A DNA stretch of 64,000 bases. Origin: Moringa oleifera (Eukaryota; Streptophyta; Magnoliopsida; Brassicales; Moringaceae). Shown in pieces: positions 50,930 to 62,573 of the stretch (positions within the stretch are counted from its first letter, which is position 1; each line of letters starts with the position of its first letter). Under the pieces are notes generated by a model, which saw nothing but the letters and a program-made list of their open reading frames with translations, searched no databases and had not been told where the DNA came from. The stretch lies in the NCBI GenBank assembly GCA_021397835.1, contig JAJFZO010000344.1, positions 1,178,001 to 1,242,000 on the forward strand, in the 5' to 3' direction. Both the position numbers and the translations under genes were made by a program.

Positions 50930-52230
50930 CCTAGTGACCACCCCATGGGCAGTCGCAAAGGTTACAAGCTTGCTACCTTTGTAGGAAGCCATGGCCACAA
51001 ACTTAATTTTTGCCTTCGCGGCCAGCAAGTTGGCCGCCTTTAGAGGCAGCCATGCATGGCCGCCAACTTGCTGCCGTCGTAGGTAGCCATGCATGGCCAC
51101 CGTAAAAGCAAGTTAGTGACTTGCTTGCTGCCTTTGTAGGTAGCCATGCATGGCAGCTACAGAAGCAAGTTGGTTGTCATCATGTCGCCTTGGAAGGCAG
51201 CAGTGCATGGCCGTCATTAAAAGAAGCTGGCCACCAACTTGCTGCCTTCGAAGGCTCCATGCATGGCCGCCGGTGGAGGAGGCAAGCTGGTGGCACAAGT
51301 AAGCTGGCAGCCAGCTTGTTGCCTTCGAAAGCAGCCATGAATGGCTGCCTTAGAAGCAATCTAATCGCCAAGATGGCTGCCTCAGAACCAATCTAATCGC
51401 CAGGATGGCTGCCTCACAAGCAATCTAATTGCTAGGCCTTCTAAGACAGCCATGCATGGGCGCGAGCTTACTGCCTTAATTTGAAGGTTACCATGCATAG
51501 GCATTGCCATGGCCATGACCTTCGAAGGTGATTACGATGGCCACGAAAAAGGTAGCCATGGCCTTAAAAGGTGGTAGCCATGGCCATGAAGGTAGCCGTG
51601 GCCTTCTAAGGCAGCTGCTATGGTCACGAAAGAGGCAGCAATGGCTGCCCATGAAGGCAGCCACAACACCCATCAAGGTAGCCACGGTGCCTACGAAGGC
51701 AGCCATGGGCGCCCACGAAGGCAGCCACCGTGCTTACGAAGGTAGATAAAGGCATCCACGAAGGCAGCCATGGTCGCCCACGAAGGTAACCACGGCCTTC
51801 GAAGGCAGCAGCCATGGCCTTCAAAGGGGGCAGCCATGGCCTCGAAGGCGATAGCCATGGCCTTCAAAGGCAGTAGCCATGGCCTTCGAAGGTGGCAACG
51901 ATGGCTGATGTGACAGTGAAGCAGCCATGACTAACACAAAAGTCTCCATGCATGGCCGCGAAGGTAGCCATCGCTTCCTTAAAGGCCTCCATGCATGGCT
52001 GTGAAGGTAGCCATGCTTATCGCCAAAGTGTTCACGCATGGTTACAATGGCAGCGATGACCTTTGAAGGTGGCAGCGATGGCTGTCACGAAAGTGTCCAT
52101 GAGTGGTCATGAAGGCAGCCGTGGCATTCAAATCTGGCAGCCATGCCCTTCTAAGGTAGTAGCCATGGTTGCCATGAAAGCGCCCATGCATGGCCTCGAA
52201 GGTGGTAACCATGGTCATGAAGGCATTGCT
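50930..52230. repeat. GC-rich minisatellite (AAGGCAGCCATGGCC family), right copy
   Basis: Degenerate units carry AAGGCAGCCATGGCC, CCATGCATGGC and TTCGAAGG. It is the longer of the two arrays in the window. The many overlapping frames on both strands (for example 51121-51396 and 51624-51824 minus) all spell variants of one short peptide and are repeat artefacts. CpG and CHG sites are dense, so it should be a strong methylation target. Confidence 0.95.
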
Positions 52231-52334
52231 GCCTTCGATTGATTTTACTTTCACTATGGAGGCAAAGACGGACTGCAGTTCCATCGCTAGATTTCACTTC
52301 TAGCGACCACCATTTACTTTCGTTACTAAGTGCT

Positions 52335-52353
52335 TATAAACTAAAACCCTAAA
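52335..52353 (+). promoter_or_regulatory. TATA-like box next to telobox-like motif
   Basis: TATAAA at 52335 is followed by AAACCCTAAA at 52344-52353, then a pyrimidine-rich stretch. Telobox motifs sit in many plant promoters and 5' leaders. This lies upstream of the plus-strand transposase fragment inside the CACTA element, so it could be its old promoter. The spacing is unusually tight and the call is weak. Confidence 0.25.
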
Positions 52354-52779
52354 TTTTTTTTTGTTTCGCTCGAGTGCCGTTCCCTTCCCCTCATTTCTAT
52401 TGTTGTCTCTGCTTCTGTCTTCTTAAACTATTTCCTTTTTGCCCACTCCATTTCCTCTTTAACTTTATTATTGTCTCTGCATCTATCTATACATACGATT
52501 CTTAAATTTTTCATTTCACCAACGAGCGGCACTGTCTTTTCCCCTATTTATCTTGCTATCTTAGAGCCAAGTCTTTATCGCTCTCTTCCTACACGACATC
52601 TTGGTGTTACCATTTTCTTCTCCATTTTCTCCACTGTGAACAGGCATATTCTCTCTTCTCTTTACTTGATAATTTTTGAAGTTAATTATTGAAATTATTG
52701 ATAATGATATTAATGATTAGAAAATCTTGTATAGGAATATTATGATTAGATTTGGTAATTATAGAAATATTTTAGATTT

Positions 52780-53420
52780 TAAATAAATTTTTTACTTATT
52801 TATTTTACGTTTTAATAAATTTAATTTACGGTATATTATTAGGTAATTGTTGAATTTGGTTATAATTTAAGATAAATATTTGAATTAGATTTTTATAAAA
52901 TTTAAATTAGTTTGATATTTATTAAATTTTATAATTGTTAAATTTATCTGTTAATAAATTTAGTTTATGTCAGATTATTTAAAAAATAATCTAATTAGTT
53001 TGTGATGTAAGATAAATAAGTTAATTAGAGTTTTAAGGAATTTAAATTAGTTAGGCATTAACTAAATTCTATAATTGTTAATTTCATAGTTAATTAAAAG
53101 TTTTGTTTATATTAAATTAGATAGATAAGAGTTTAATAAAATATAATTTGAGATAAATAAATTAATTAAATTTTTATGATATTTAAATTAGCTAAATGTT
53201 AATTAAATTTTACAATTGTAAATTTTATTTGTTAATAAAATTAGTTAATTTGCTATTGATTACATAGATAATAGTTTAATTACATTGTAATTTCATGACA
53301 TAAATAATTTAATTAATTAGATATTTATGAAAAATAATTTACTTAGATGTTGATTAAATTTTGAAGCTGTTAATTTTATTTTTTCAAATATATTTAGTTT
53401 ATGTTAATTACATATTTACA
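52780..53420. repeat. AT-rich tandem array, ~140-150-bp period
   Basis: TTTAAATTAG-type unit landmarks recur near 52903, 53043, 53184 and 53335. Each is followed by a TTATTAAATTTTATAATTGTTAA-like block. There are about four degenerate units. Confidence 0.8.
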
Positions 53421-53707
53421 TATGAATGATTATTATTAATGTTGAGAAAATTTATTTATATATTAATTAATTAAATTAATTTATTATATGATAATCATAA
53501 AATGTTACTGTTAGCAAAGTTAGACTTCACACATATTCTTTAGATACACCATTTGAGAATTATTAGTGCACATTTAGTATCGGTTATGTGTTTGCACGTG
53601 CATCAAAATAAATTATTCAATAATAATTCTTGAATTATCTAGATCGGACAATTTAGAAATGTAATATTTATAAGCAACACATGTGTAATTTTTTGTTCAT
53701 TCTATAG

Positions 53708-53892
53708 AGGAGCGTATAGAAAGCATATGACTTTAGATGAGAGATTGCAGGAGGAGCGTAAGATGAAGGAGCAAGATCGCATATGCTTAGAGACTGAATT
53801 GCAAGAGTACTTACAAAGAGAGGTTGATACGAATAAGTAAATCCGTAAGACGGAGGCTCTCCTTGTGGGAAGCAAGCCCTAGCATCGCCTAA
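53708..53892 (+). pseudogene. Plant CACTA accessory transposase, C-terminal exon fragment
   Basis: After a TTCATTCTATAG acceptor the frame reads GAYRKHMTLDERLQEERKMK and continues with QDRICLETELQEYLQ, a charged, coiled-coil-like end typical of TNPA/Transposase_24-type proteins. A TAA (likely from CAA) interrupts it after DTNK; the frame resumes IRKTEALLVGSKP and ends at TAG near 53880. No upstream exons were found, since the preceding 900 bases are the AT-rich array. Confidence 0.65.
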
Positions 53893-54277
53893 TAATTAGA
53901 TATAATTTCTTATATGAATATTGTGTTTCATGAGAATATAATCTGTAATCTTGTATTTATTATGTTTTATGAATTTTATTTTATTTTATTTTTGTTTAGT
54001 TATAATTAAAATTATATTTTATAAAAAATTGATTATATTAACGACATATCTATTAGTCACTAATTAATTTGTAGTGAAGCTTCTGAATGTAGCAACAGAT
54101 TCTTATTTGTCGCTAAAATAGCAATAGAATAGAATTTGTCCTTAAACTAGCGATAGACAAGAATCTGTCGTTAAAATAGTGACGAATATTATTCCGTCGC
54201 TATCTTTAGTGACCGATGTAAATTGATTACTAATTTAACGACGGATTCACCAGTTTCTAAATCTGGTTTTTTTAGTG

Positions 54278-54645
54278 AGGAAGAAGGGAAAGGAATGGAT
54301 AAAAAGAGCTTGTTCAAGAAGGGTAGGTAGTGGGGAAGCAAAGTAATTGTGTTGGTTCAATCAGGAAATGGCCAATCATGCTTGTTAAGGATTTTAGATT
54401 CAAGCAGCTCATTGCTAGACGATCAATTAAGCTAAGAGAAAAAAGCAATAGTTCTTCCAATCAAGCAAGCGACTAACCAATTCCAACTATTGGAATGATA
54501 GCCATCAAAGCAAGAAGTATTAACTTGTAGGATTAAGTAGGAAGAGCAAAATTTAACAAGTCTCGCAACTACTAAGCCAATAGGCAGCTTTAAAAAATGG
54601 CTACTGTGTTTGTGATTTACTGTGATTTGGTGGGAAGCTGAAAGT
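54278..54645. other. Spacer between two CACTA elements; no gene seen
   Basis: The 368 bases of spacer resemble the gene-free regions. The last three bases, AGT, are the candidate target duplication of the next element, whose other side is not visible. Confidence 0.5.
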
Positions 54646-54689
54646 CACTACAACAAAATAGCCTTTTATTCACAGGCTTTTAATGGCTT

Positions 54690-55130
54690 TTGTTCACAGT
54701 TGTAAAACTGTGGACTATGTTGATGTGAACAAAAGTCAGTGAAAATAGTTCACAGTTCTAAAACTGTGAATAAAACGAATTTAGTTCACAGTTCATTAAT
54801 GTTTTGTTCACAGTTATAGAACTGTGAATAAAAACTATTTTAGTTCACAGTTCATTAACGTTTTGTTCACAGTTATAGAACTGTGAATTAAAACTATTTT
54901 AGTTCACAGTTCATTAACGTTTTGCTCACAATTATAGAACTGTGAATAAAGACTACTTTAGTTCACAGTTCATTAACGTTTTGTTCACAGTTATAGAACT
55001 GTGAACTAAGACTACATTAGTTCACAGTTCATTAACGTTTTGTTCACAGTTATAGAACTGTGAATAAAGACTACATTAGTTCACAGTTCATTAAAGTTTT
55101 GTTCACAGTTGTAGAACTGTGAATAAAACT
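54690..55130. repeat. Subterminal tandem array of the large CACTA element, ~60-bp period
   Basis: About six units carry GTTCACAGTTCATTAACG followed by GTTCACAGTTATAGAACTGTGAAT. Each unit contains an inverted repeat of TTCACAGTT around the centre. Phase drifts by only one base per unit. The palindromic core AGTT..AACT also occurs in the subterminal repeats of the element at 35449. Confidence 0.95.
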
Positions 55131-55134
55131 ATTA

Positions 55135-55816
55135 GTTTTTATTTATTAATTTTTTAAAAAAACAAAAACCAAATTGATAAATAATTAGAAATTTAAATTA
55201 CTATTTAATTTATTTTTGTTTTTAACGTATAATAATTTAAAATTACATCATTATTTAATTTTCAATAATCTTAATTTTGTAATTATAATTCATATTTTTA
55301 ATTATTATTTGATTACTTTTTTTCAAAATCAAAATTTTTTGCTTAGGATTTCACATTTTTCTATTTACTTAAAAATAAAATTTAAAAATATAAAAAATAT
55401 TGCATATAATTAAAAAGTAAACCATCACAAATGATTTTAATGGTACTACCACACTTCAATAAAATATAACACACCACCACCACTTTTCAAACAAAAAAAG
55501 CACTTCAATAATATTCACACACTTTATTGCAATCTTACACCACCACTATACCTCAATACAATTTGACACCACCATTACTTCAATGTAGCGTACATTCATG
55601 ATCATTTCTTTTATCATAATACACTTCAATATAACATATATTCATTACCATTTCGAAACTATAATGAATCATAATTCTCATCTATATGACCTTCCAATTA
55701 TGTATGAAACACATAGAGGAAAATGAATTTACAAATTAAAAGTTAAAAAGTAAATACTTTCAATTCCTAACTACTATATAATGCATTCCAAAATTTAAAA
55801 TATAAGTCCTACACTT
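55135..55816. other. AT-rich 3' region of the CACTA element
   Basis: This is untranslated sequence between the terminal array and the stop codon of the protease-fusion gene. Short repeats of CACTTCAATA with ACCACCAC occur at 55445-55640 and have weak counterparts at 35830-35930 in the smaller CACTA element. The frame at 55216-55413 is low-complexity and not credible. Confidence 0.6.
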
Positions 55817-58800
55817 TTACCTGAATCCTAATATAATGCTCCATATGTATTGCCCCAACTCTTGTCTAACATCATCAAGCTCAGACTGACTGTAGGTATC
55901 AATATCCATTAGCTATACATGTAAAAAATATAAAAGTTAGTACAATTATAATTTCAATATTATATACAACATTTTATAAAAACAAATTATTTAAAAACTT
56001 ACTATTTTCGAGTATGGTGCATCATTGTTATGTCTGTTAATGATATCCCTCATGTATTTCATCACATAATATCCGCACTCATGGTTAGAAGGTTGACGTG
56101 GACACTGCATTAGCATAATTTAGATGTTACATTTTATGACTAAAGATAATAAAATTTAATATAACATATGGTCCATAATATAAATACCTTAGCAACAATA
56201 CTTTGGCAATTCCGTCGGCTAACAGATGGCATGTCAATTGCGAAAAACATTCTAAAAGAGCTAAAAAAAAAAGAAAAAAGTTACTAATCTTGAAATTGTA
56301 ATTACATATACTAATGTAAGTGTAAAATAATTAAACTCACATGGACATGAGCATGTCTAACTCAGTGCGAGAACCACGCCCTAGAGGATCAAAAACTGTA
56401 TATGTGAACGCCCACGGCTCAACAATCACCAACATCCAATGATGCCTAAATTATTAAGCAAATTAAATTATTAGTTATTTAACTAATGCAATTAAAAAAA
56501 TTAAGTTCATGCTTACGCGCTGTTATATGGGAAGATCACTACTCCTTTGTCACATGGTTGAGCTAATCTAGTTGCAATATGACGAGCTTGATCTTCTATC
56601 TTTATACCGCTGACAACTGATACCATCGATGGATCAGCAAATAAAATATTTTGATTGAAGCCCAGTGCAACCAAATCTTCGTAAAGTTTACTGAAAATAT
56701 AAAAAACATATGTAAATGTGAATATGACATAATTGTAAGATCAATAAACTAATAAAAGAGTAAAACACGTACACAATGTAAGCTTGAATGATAGTAACGC
56801 TTATCTCTTCCATGTGACAAAATTGTATTATATCTTCTCGCATCACATATATGGAGCCCTCATTAGCAAATACCTCCTTTTGTAAAGGAATGGTGATGAC
56901 TCCATCATGATCCATTACCTTTGTGACATGCTCATGCAATACCTTCAATGATAATGGCAACCCAATAGAAGACAATTGTTGCAATGATGGTTGTTTCACC
57001 AATGTTGATGCTCTTCTAACTTGCAACTTTTGCATCTTTCCTCCATTCATTGACTAAAAATAAAATAGTTAACAAGTCATATCCAATAAATAAACTAGAA
57101 AAATTTCAACTTTTGATTTAAAATACCTCACAGTCACGTGTGATGACCCAATCTCGTGGCCAAGCAACATGTGTGCCAACTGCTTCAAACACAGTAAAAA
57201 TTTCTGCCTCTACTATTGGGCGAGGCAAACGAGCATCGCCCCGAATAGCTACATCCACTATCACCCTAACATCTCCATCAAGCAGAGGATGCCCATGGAT
57301 AGTTTGATTCATAGTAGTATCTATGAAAACTGATCCATGGGCCACGATATCCTCCAAAGAATCAATGTACAAATCGCATTGTACACACTACAATGAATAA
57401 TCAAAGCACAATTTAATGTCTTAAAACTTTAATTCTTTTCTTAAATAGAAATATAACATGTGACATACCTTACTACTGCATGATGTAGGCTTCGACGGAC
57501 CAACTGGTGAAGGTTCAGGAGGCGATGTCGGAATTTTTTCATTATCATCTATTCCAGCTATGTTATTGCTAGCTCTACTTGAACGAAATGGCATTTGAAT
57601 GATGTCCGGTTAGGTAGTAACTCTATCTAACACAATGTCATCCAAAACATCTTTATGTTGCGAGAACCACTTCATCATGTTCATAAAACCTTCTTTATCA
57701 TATGGTGCTTCATTTACTGGTACGATATATGTTTTCATCTTCCCAAAATATGAGGTTATAGTTACCCCAGATCCCTGACCTCTAACACGACCAGCATGTT
57801 CAGGCGTGCCTAAAGCTTCTGTGAGGACATCATTCACATGTACTGGTTTAAATGTACCTTGACTCTCCTGTGTCATTAACTCATCCTACAAGTCAAAATG
57901 CAATTTTTACATGAATGTGACATTTGAATAAATACAAATCAAATGAAAGTAAAGACTCATCAAATACGTACAATCCTTTCAGCACACTCTTTGGTCGCTT
58001 CATTTGTGTATCGTCCTTGTTTGTTACATCTTGCTGCTTTCCATAATGTAGCACGATCAATTTCTTCCTCAGTACCCAATGACTTCTTCTACAAGAAATC
58101 ATACAAAAACATTTGATGTAGTTAATTAAAGTGAACAAAATGGATCCAACACATGTTAAAAAATTAGTGCCAAAAAAAAAAAATAATTGACTTACAAGTT
58201 CAATCTCTAACCCTGCAAATCCTTTTCGAGCAAGACGATGATCATATATATTTTTCTTTCTTCTCTCTATTGCAACAATTCTCTTTCGCTATAATATAAA
58301 CAAATAATCAATCTTCAGTGAAAGTTTCAAAAATGAACATCTATATTTAGTTAATGTATTACCTGAAACTCCTCTGAAAGGCGAGAGTTCACAAATGCAT
58401 GCCAAACATCTAAATCTATGAAACTTCTATATTCTGCTGGTGGCAGCCTCAAGTATTCTAGGTCGTCCATAAAAGGCAAGATGTATTTCCTCATAAGAAT
58501 GCTTTTGAAGCTCCTCCATTTTTGTGCAGCAGATTGGAGTACATACCTTTTCAAAGTTACATCAATGTCATATGTCCCCTATAAAACACATGTACATAAA
58601 TCAATGAAAACAAATCATAAGCATATAATTTAATTTTAAATGTAAGCACTTGCATATTTTATAACACGTACCAAAATTGTTTCCCAAATCTTATTCTTTA
58701 ACTCTTCTGGGACAACATGCCAATTGTTAAGTGTAATAGGCATTGTATGTCGTACAATGACACCAATATAGCTGTTCATCGTTGCACCATGCTTTCCGAT

Positions 58801-58935
58801 TGGCTGCCCTTTCTCATTTAATTGGACTGATATCTTCTGTCCCATTGATCTACACTTAATAACATCAGGCATAGTGGTAATGCCTCGTTTTTTGCATTTC
58901 TGTGAGGCATGATCAGGTTGATCTGATGAACTCAT
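55817..58935 (-). pseudogene. CACTA-encoded transposon-domain / Ulp1 protease fusion, 12 exons, one premature stop
   Basis: Exons on the minus strand: 58935-58672, 58578-58363, 58288-58196, 58088-57972, 57885-57469, 57387-57127, 57053-56773, 56690-56517, 56445-56341, 56260-56188, 56104-56003, 55912-55817. All introns are GT-AG and all phases join, giving 732 residues. Residues 1-369 form a plant CACTA protein domain (Ptta/En-Spm type): WHVVPEELKNKIWE, QKWRSFKSILMRKY, then TEALGTPEHAGRVRGQGSG. Residues 370-456 include GHPLLDGDVRVIVD. The C-terminus is a Ulp1/C48 cysteine protease with HHW (609-611), FDP (Asp627), Gln671 and HECGYY (Cys677), so the catalytic residues are intact. A TAA at 57610-57612 (codon 322, probably from CAA) breaks exon 5. 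The start at 58935 follows a possible CTTGCAG acceptor in the leader. The role of the protease in transposition is unknown; Ulp1 relatives cleave SUMO. Confidence 0.88.
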
Positions 58936-59093
58936 TAAATCTGCAAGATAAATACCAGCAAATTAAGAATACATATTCATGAAAACATATAAAGTTAAAA
59001 GCAATGAAAAGTAACATGCAAAAACTTACTTCAACAAAAAAATAAAAAAAAATATAAGGCATATGCAAAGTTTAACATTACCTATCATATTAG

Positions 59094-62000
59094 TCAAACC
59101 CATACTCCTTCACCATCTTCCCTAGCATATATAACTGCATTGTCGTCTATTTGATCGAAGAGTTCAACGGATGGTAAATTATTACAAAAAGGCATATGAT
59201 CCAGACTAATGTCACCCAAATCATCTTCTTCATCAAAGTCTTTTCGAGGTGTTGACATTACAAGGGACCATTTTGTATCGATTGGATCTTCAACATAAAA
59301 TACTTGTCTCGCTTGTGACGCTAGTATAAATTGATCATTTTTATGCCCAATCCGATTAAGATCAACAAGAATAACCCCTAGATCATCAATTTTAACACCA
59401 TGACTATTCTCAATCCAATCACATTTAAAAACTGGGACTCTAAATAAAGTGTAATCCAGCTCCCATATCTCTTGTATTACCCCATAAAATACCATGTCAC
59501 CATATACTGGATTTTTATCTTTTGCACTCGAAATTTGCATGGTATTAGGAATTAAAGTGACTCCACTATTTTGGTGCACTCTTGAGTTGTCCCTTTCTTT
59601 TGTGTAAAAACGACAACCATTAATGATGTATCCAGGATACTTGATTACTGTGACTTGAGGGCCATGAGCAATCCATCGTAAAGTTGCTGAGATATTATGA
59701 TTAGACGATGAAAGTTGATACCCAACCTACAATAAATAATGTATTAGATCAACCATTATGGACACATATAACTTAACGGTGGACTTGTAAAGATACTTAC
59801 CCGTGTGCGCAACCAATTGATGAAAGTGCAATTATGCTCATCATGCAACCACTTTCGTCTTTTTGACTTCATGGGATTGTCAACAGTTAACTGGTTTAAG
59901 TGCTCGCTGCATGATAAGAATAATTCATGTAAACAATTGAAATTGTCTTTGATATGGTATAATAAATGAGTTATAAATATTACCTTATGTAAGGCTGAAC
60001 TTCACTTGTATTCGTTAAAACATATAAATGGGCTTGTTGAAGAAGATCATGGGAAACTTGTTCAATCCATCCACCAGCTAAAGGTCTTCCATTTTGAGTT
60101 GAATAATCAAATACATTCTTCCTTACAGGAATCCCAACAGATTCTGTATTCGATAAATAATCTGCACAAAATTCTAGTGCCTCTTCTGCAATGTATGATT
60201 CGGCGATACATCCCTCAGGCCTGTTACGATTTCGAACATAACCCTTTAACACCTTCATGTATCTTTCAAATGGGTACATCCACCTCAAATATACAGGACC
60301 ACATAGTTTTACTTCTCTAACTAGGTGAACAGTTAAATGAACCATAACATCAAAGAAACTGGGAGGAAAGTACTTTTCCAGTACTCATAGTGTTGTCACA
60401 AGTTCACGTTGGATGTCATCCAACTTAGAAATATCTACCACCTTTTGGCATAACGAATTGAAGAACATGCAAAGTCTAATTAAAGCATATCTGACATGTT
60501 TCGGTAACACTGCTCGTAGAGCAATAGGTAAGAGTTGTTGCATTAAAGTGTGACAATCATGCGACTTTAAGCCATATAGCTTCAAGTCATCCATAGAAAC
60601 AAGATTTCTAATATTTGAAGAATACCCATCTGGCACCTTAATCTCACTGAGCACTTTACAAAATCTCCTTTTTTCATCTCTCGACAATGTATAGCATGCA
60701 GGTGGTAAAAATGTATGATTATTATGATGTTGTGGTACCAATTCATACCTTAATCCCATTTCTTGTAGATCCATTCTAGCTGCTACCCCATCCTTTGATT
60801 TTCCCGCAATATTAAGCAATGTGCCTACAAGACTATCACATACATTCTTTTCTATATGCATAACATCAAGCACATGTCTGACATGTAAGGACTTCCAGTA
60901 TGGTAAGTCAAAGAAAATTGATCTCTTTTTCCAACATTGTGAAATCACATCTTCATTATTTCGTTGATGTTGTTTTTTCGACTTCCCCCAAGAATTTGAT
61001 AAACTTTGAACCTTAGAGAAGACCTCTTCACCAGTTAATGGTTGTGGAGCAACTCTAAATTCTTGTTTCCCATTAAAAGCTTTCTTCTGTTTACGATAAG
61101 GATGATGTCATGGTAAAAATCTTCTATGTCCAATATATGACATTTTTTTACTGTGCTGCAAACGAACTGCATTGGTATTCTCAACACAGATAGGACAAGC
61201 ATTGTAACCTTTAACTGTACAACCAGATAAATTACCATAAGCAGGAAAATCATTAATAGTCCACATCAAAATAGCTCTCAAGTTGAACGATTCTTTTTGG
61301 TACGCGTCATAAACTTCCACACCAGTGTCCCACAATATCCGCAAGTCTTCTATGAGTGGTGCCAAGTAAATGTCTATATCATTACTAGGTTGTTTAGGGC
61401 CTGATATTAATAGTGTTAACATCATAAACTTTCTCTTCATTGTTAACCATGGTGGTAAATTATATGTCACCATAACAACTGGCCAACAACTATATCGACT
61501 ATTTAATGTACTATGAGGATTAATCCCATCAGCTGAAATAGCAAGCCTTAAGTTTCTTGGTTCTACTGCAAATTCTGGCCACATATAGTCAACTATTTTC
61601 CATGATGGTGTATCTGACGGATGCCTCAACTGGCCATCAACTTCTTTTTGACTTGAATGCCATGTCAGATGTTTCGATGTTTCAAAGCTTCTAAACATTC
61701 TTCTGAACCTAGGTATTGGTGGAAAATACCATAACACCTTAGCTGGCACCCCGGTCTGTATCTTGTTACTGTTCTTCATTATTTTCCATCTGGAAAGACC
61801 ACAAATTGGACACTGAATCTCATTTTCAAACTCCTTTCGATATAATATGCAATCATTCGGACATGCATGTATCTTGTGATACTCCATGCCTAATGCATTT
61901 AATGTTTTTTTGGCATCATACATAGATGTAGGCATTTCATTATTCTCTGGCAACATTTCAGATATCAAATTTAAAAGTTCATTGAAGCTCTGGTCAGACC

Positions 62001-62466
62001 AATTGTACTTCGCCTTCAAATTGTAAAGTTTAACTAGAGCAGAGAGTTTCGTGAACTTTGATGATCCATAATACAAAGGTTTCTCAGCATCACTAAGTAG
62101 CTTCATGAACTGGTTAGCATTACCATTGTACTCTACAAATGCATCTTGAACCATCTCTACAGTGTTATCAACTTCCTCCTCTTGGACGACCTCCTTATTA
62201 GCTGTAGCATTTCGACTTGTAGAAGACCCATCAAGACATGTTTCCCCATGCCATATCCAATTATTGTAACTTCGATCAACTCCATTAACAAATAAATGAT
62301 CTCGTATCTCACGTGGAGTCAGACGTTTCATATTACCACATTTAATGCACGGACAACGAACATGCTCAGGATTATCAGAATTTCGAATGGCATATTCCAA
62401 GAAATTAGTTACACCTATATCGTACTCATCTGACCTTCTATCAGCGAACATCCAAGTCTTGTCCAT
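59094..62466 (-). pseudogene. TNP2-type CACTA transposase, three exons, two premature stops
   Basis: Exons on the minus strand: 62466-59984, 59906-59801 and 59726-59094. Both introns are GT-AG and in phase, giving 1073 residues, a usual length. The start at MDKTWMF (62466) is preferred over an ATG ten codons upstream because it matches the family. Residues about 1-75 are the transposase-associated zinc domain (CPCIKC at 38-43, then WIWHGE). The TNP2 core includes CPICGLSRWK, ISADGINPHSTLNSRYSCWP and DFPAYGNLSGCTVKGYNACP. A DUF4218-type region (YLRWMYPFERYMKVLKGYVR) follows, and exon 3 is DUF4216-type (VFYGVIQEIWELDYTLFRVP). In-frame TGA codons at 61108-61110 (codon 453, probably CGA to TGA) and 60385-60387 (codon 694) interrupt an otherwise continuous frame. 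The protein would cut and join the element ends in the nucleus. Confidence 0.92.
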
Positions 62467-62512
62467 TCTAATATTTAACACATCATATGTTAGCACATTA
62501 ACTTGAATCTAT

Positions 62513-62513
<1 letters not shown>

Positions 62514-62570
<57 letters not shown>
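62514..62570. repeat. (TA)n microsatellite upstream of TNP2
   Basis: About 28 TA units start only 48 bases upstream of the transposase start codon, where leader or promoter would be expected. Confidence 0.97.

Positions 62571-62573
<3 letters not shown>

Larger units (their letters stand above)
41152..52037. repeat. Right copy of the ~10-kb segmental duplication
   Basis: This is the partner of 1-9851, in the same orientation. It may extend further left through the rest of the MULE, which cannot be judged because the partner runs off the window. It keeps sequences missing from the left copy at 47851-48213, about 49253-49445 and 50484-50877, so it is generally the more complete version. It ends within the minisatellite of the CACTA element at about 52037. 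Confidence 0.92.
50612..54277 (+). mobile_element. CACTA element with minisatellite and transposase relic, ~3.7 kb
   Basis: The left end reads CACTTTCAAAAAATTACTAG. The right end, on the minus strand, reads CACTAAAAAAACCAGATTTA. Near both ends are GTCGTTA / GCGACGGA-type motifs (for example TGTCGCTAAAAT and AACGACGGATTC on the right; CAATCGCTAAATA and AACGACAAATT on the left). The flanking triplets CAT and AGG do not match, so the target duplication has decayed or an end is off by a few bases. Contents in order are the GC-rich minisatellite, a TATA/telobox-like block near 52335, an AT-rich tandem array and a transposase exon fragment. Part of it is present in the left duplication copy, which fixes its insertion before the duplication. 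Confidence 0.75.

Noticed and set aside
51121..52284. Many overlapping frames on both strands
   Set aside because: Same minisatellite artefact in the right copy; no start, splice or domain evidence.
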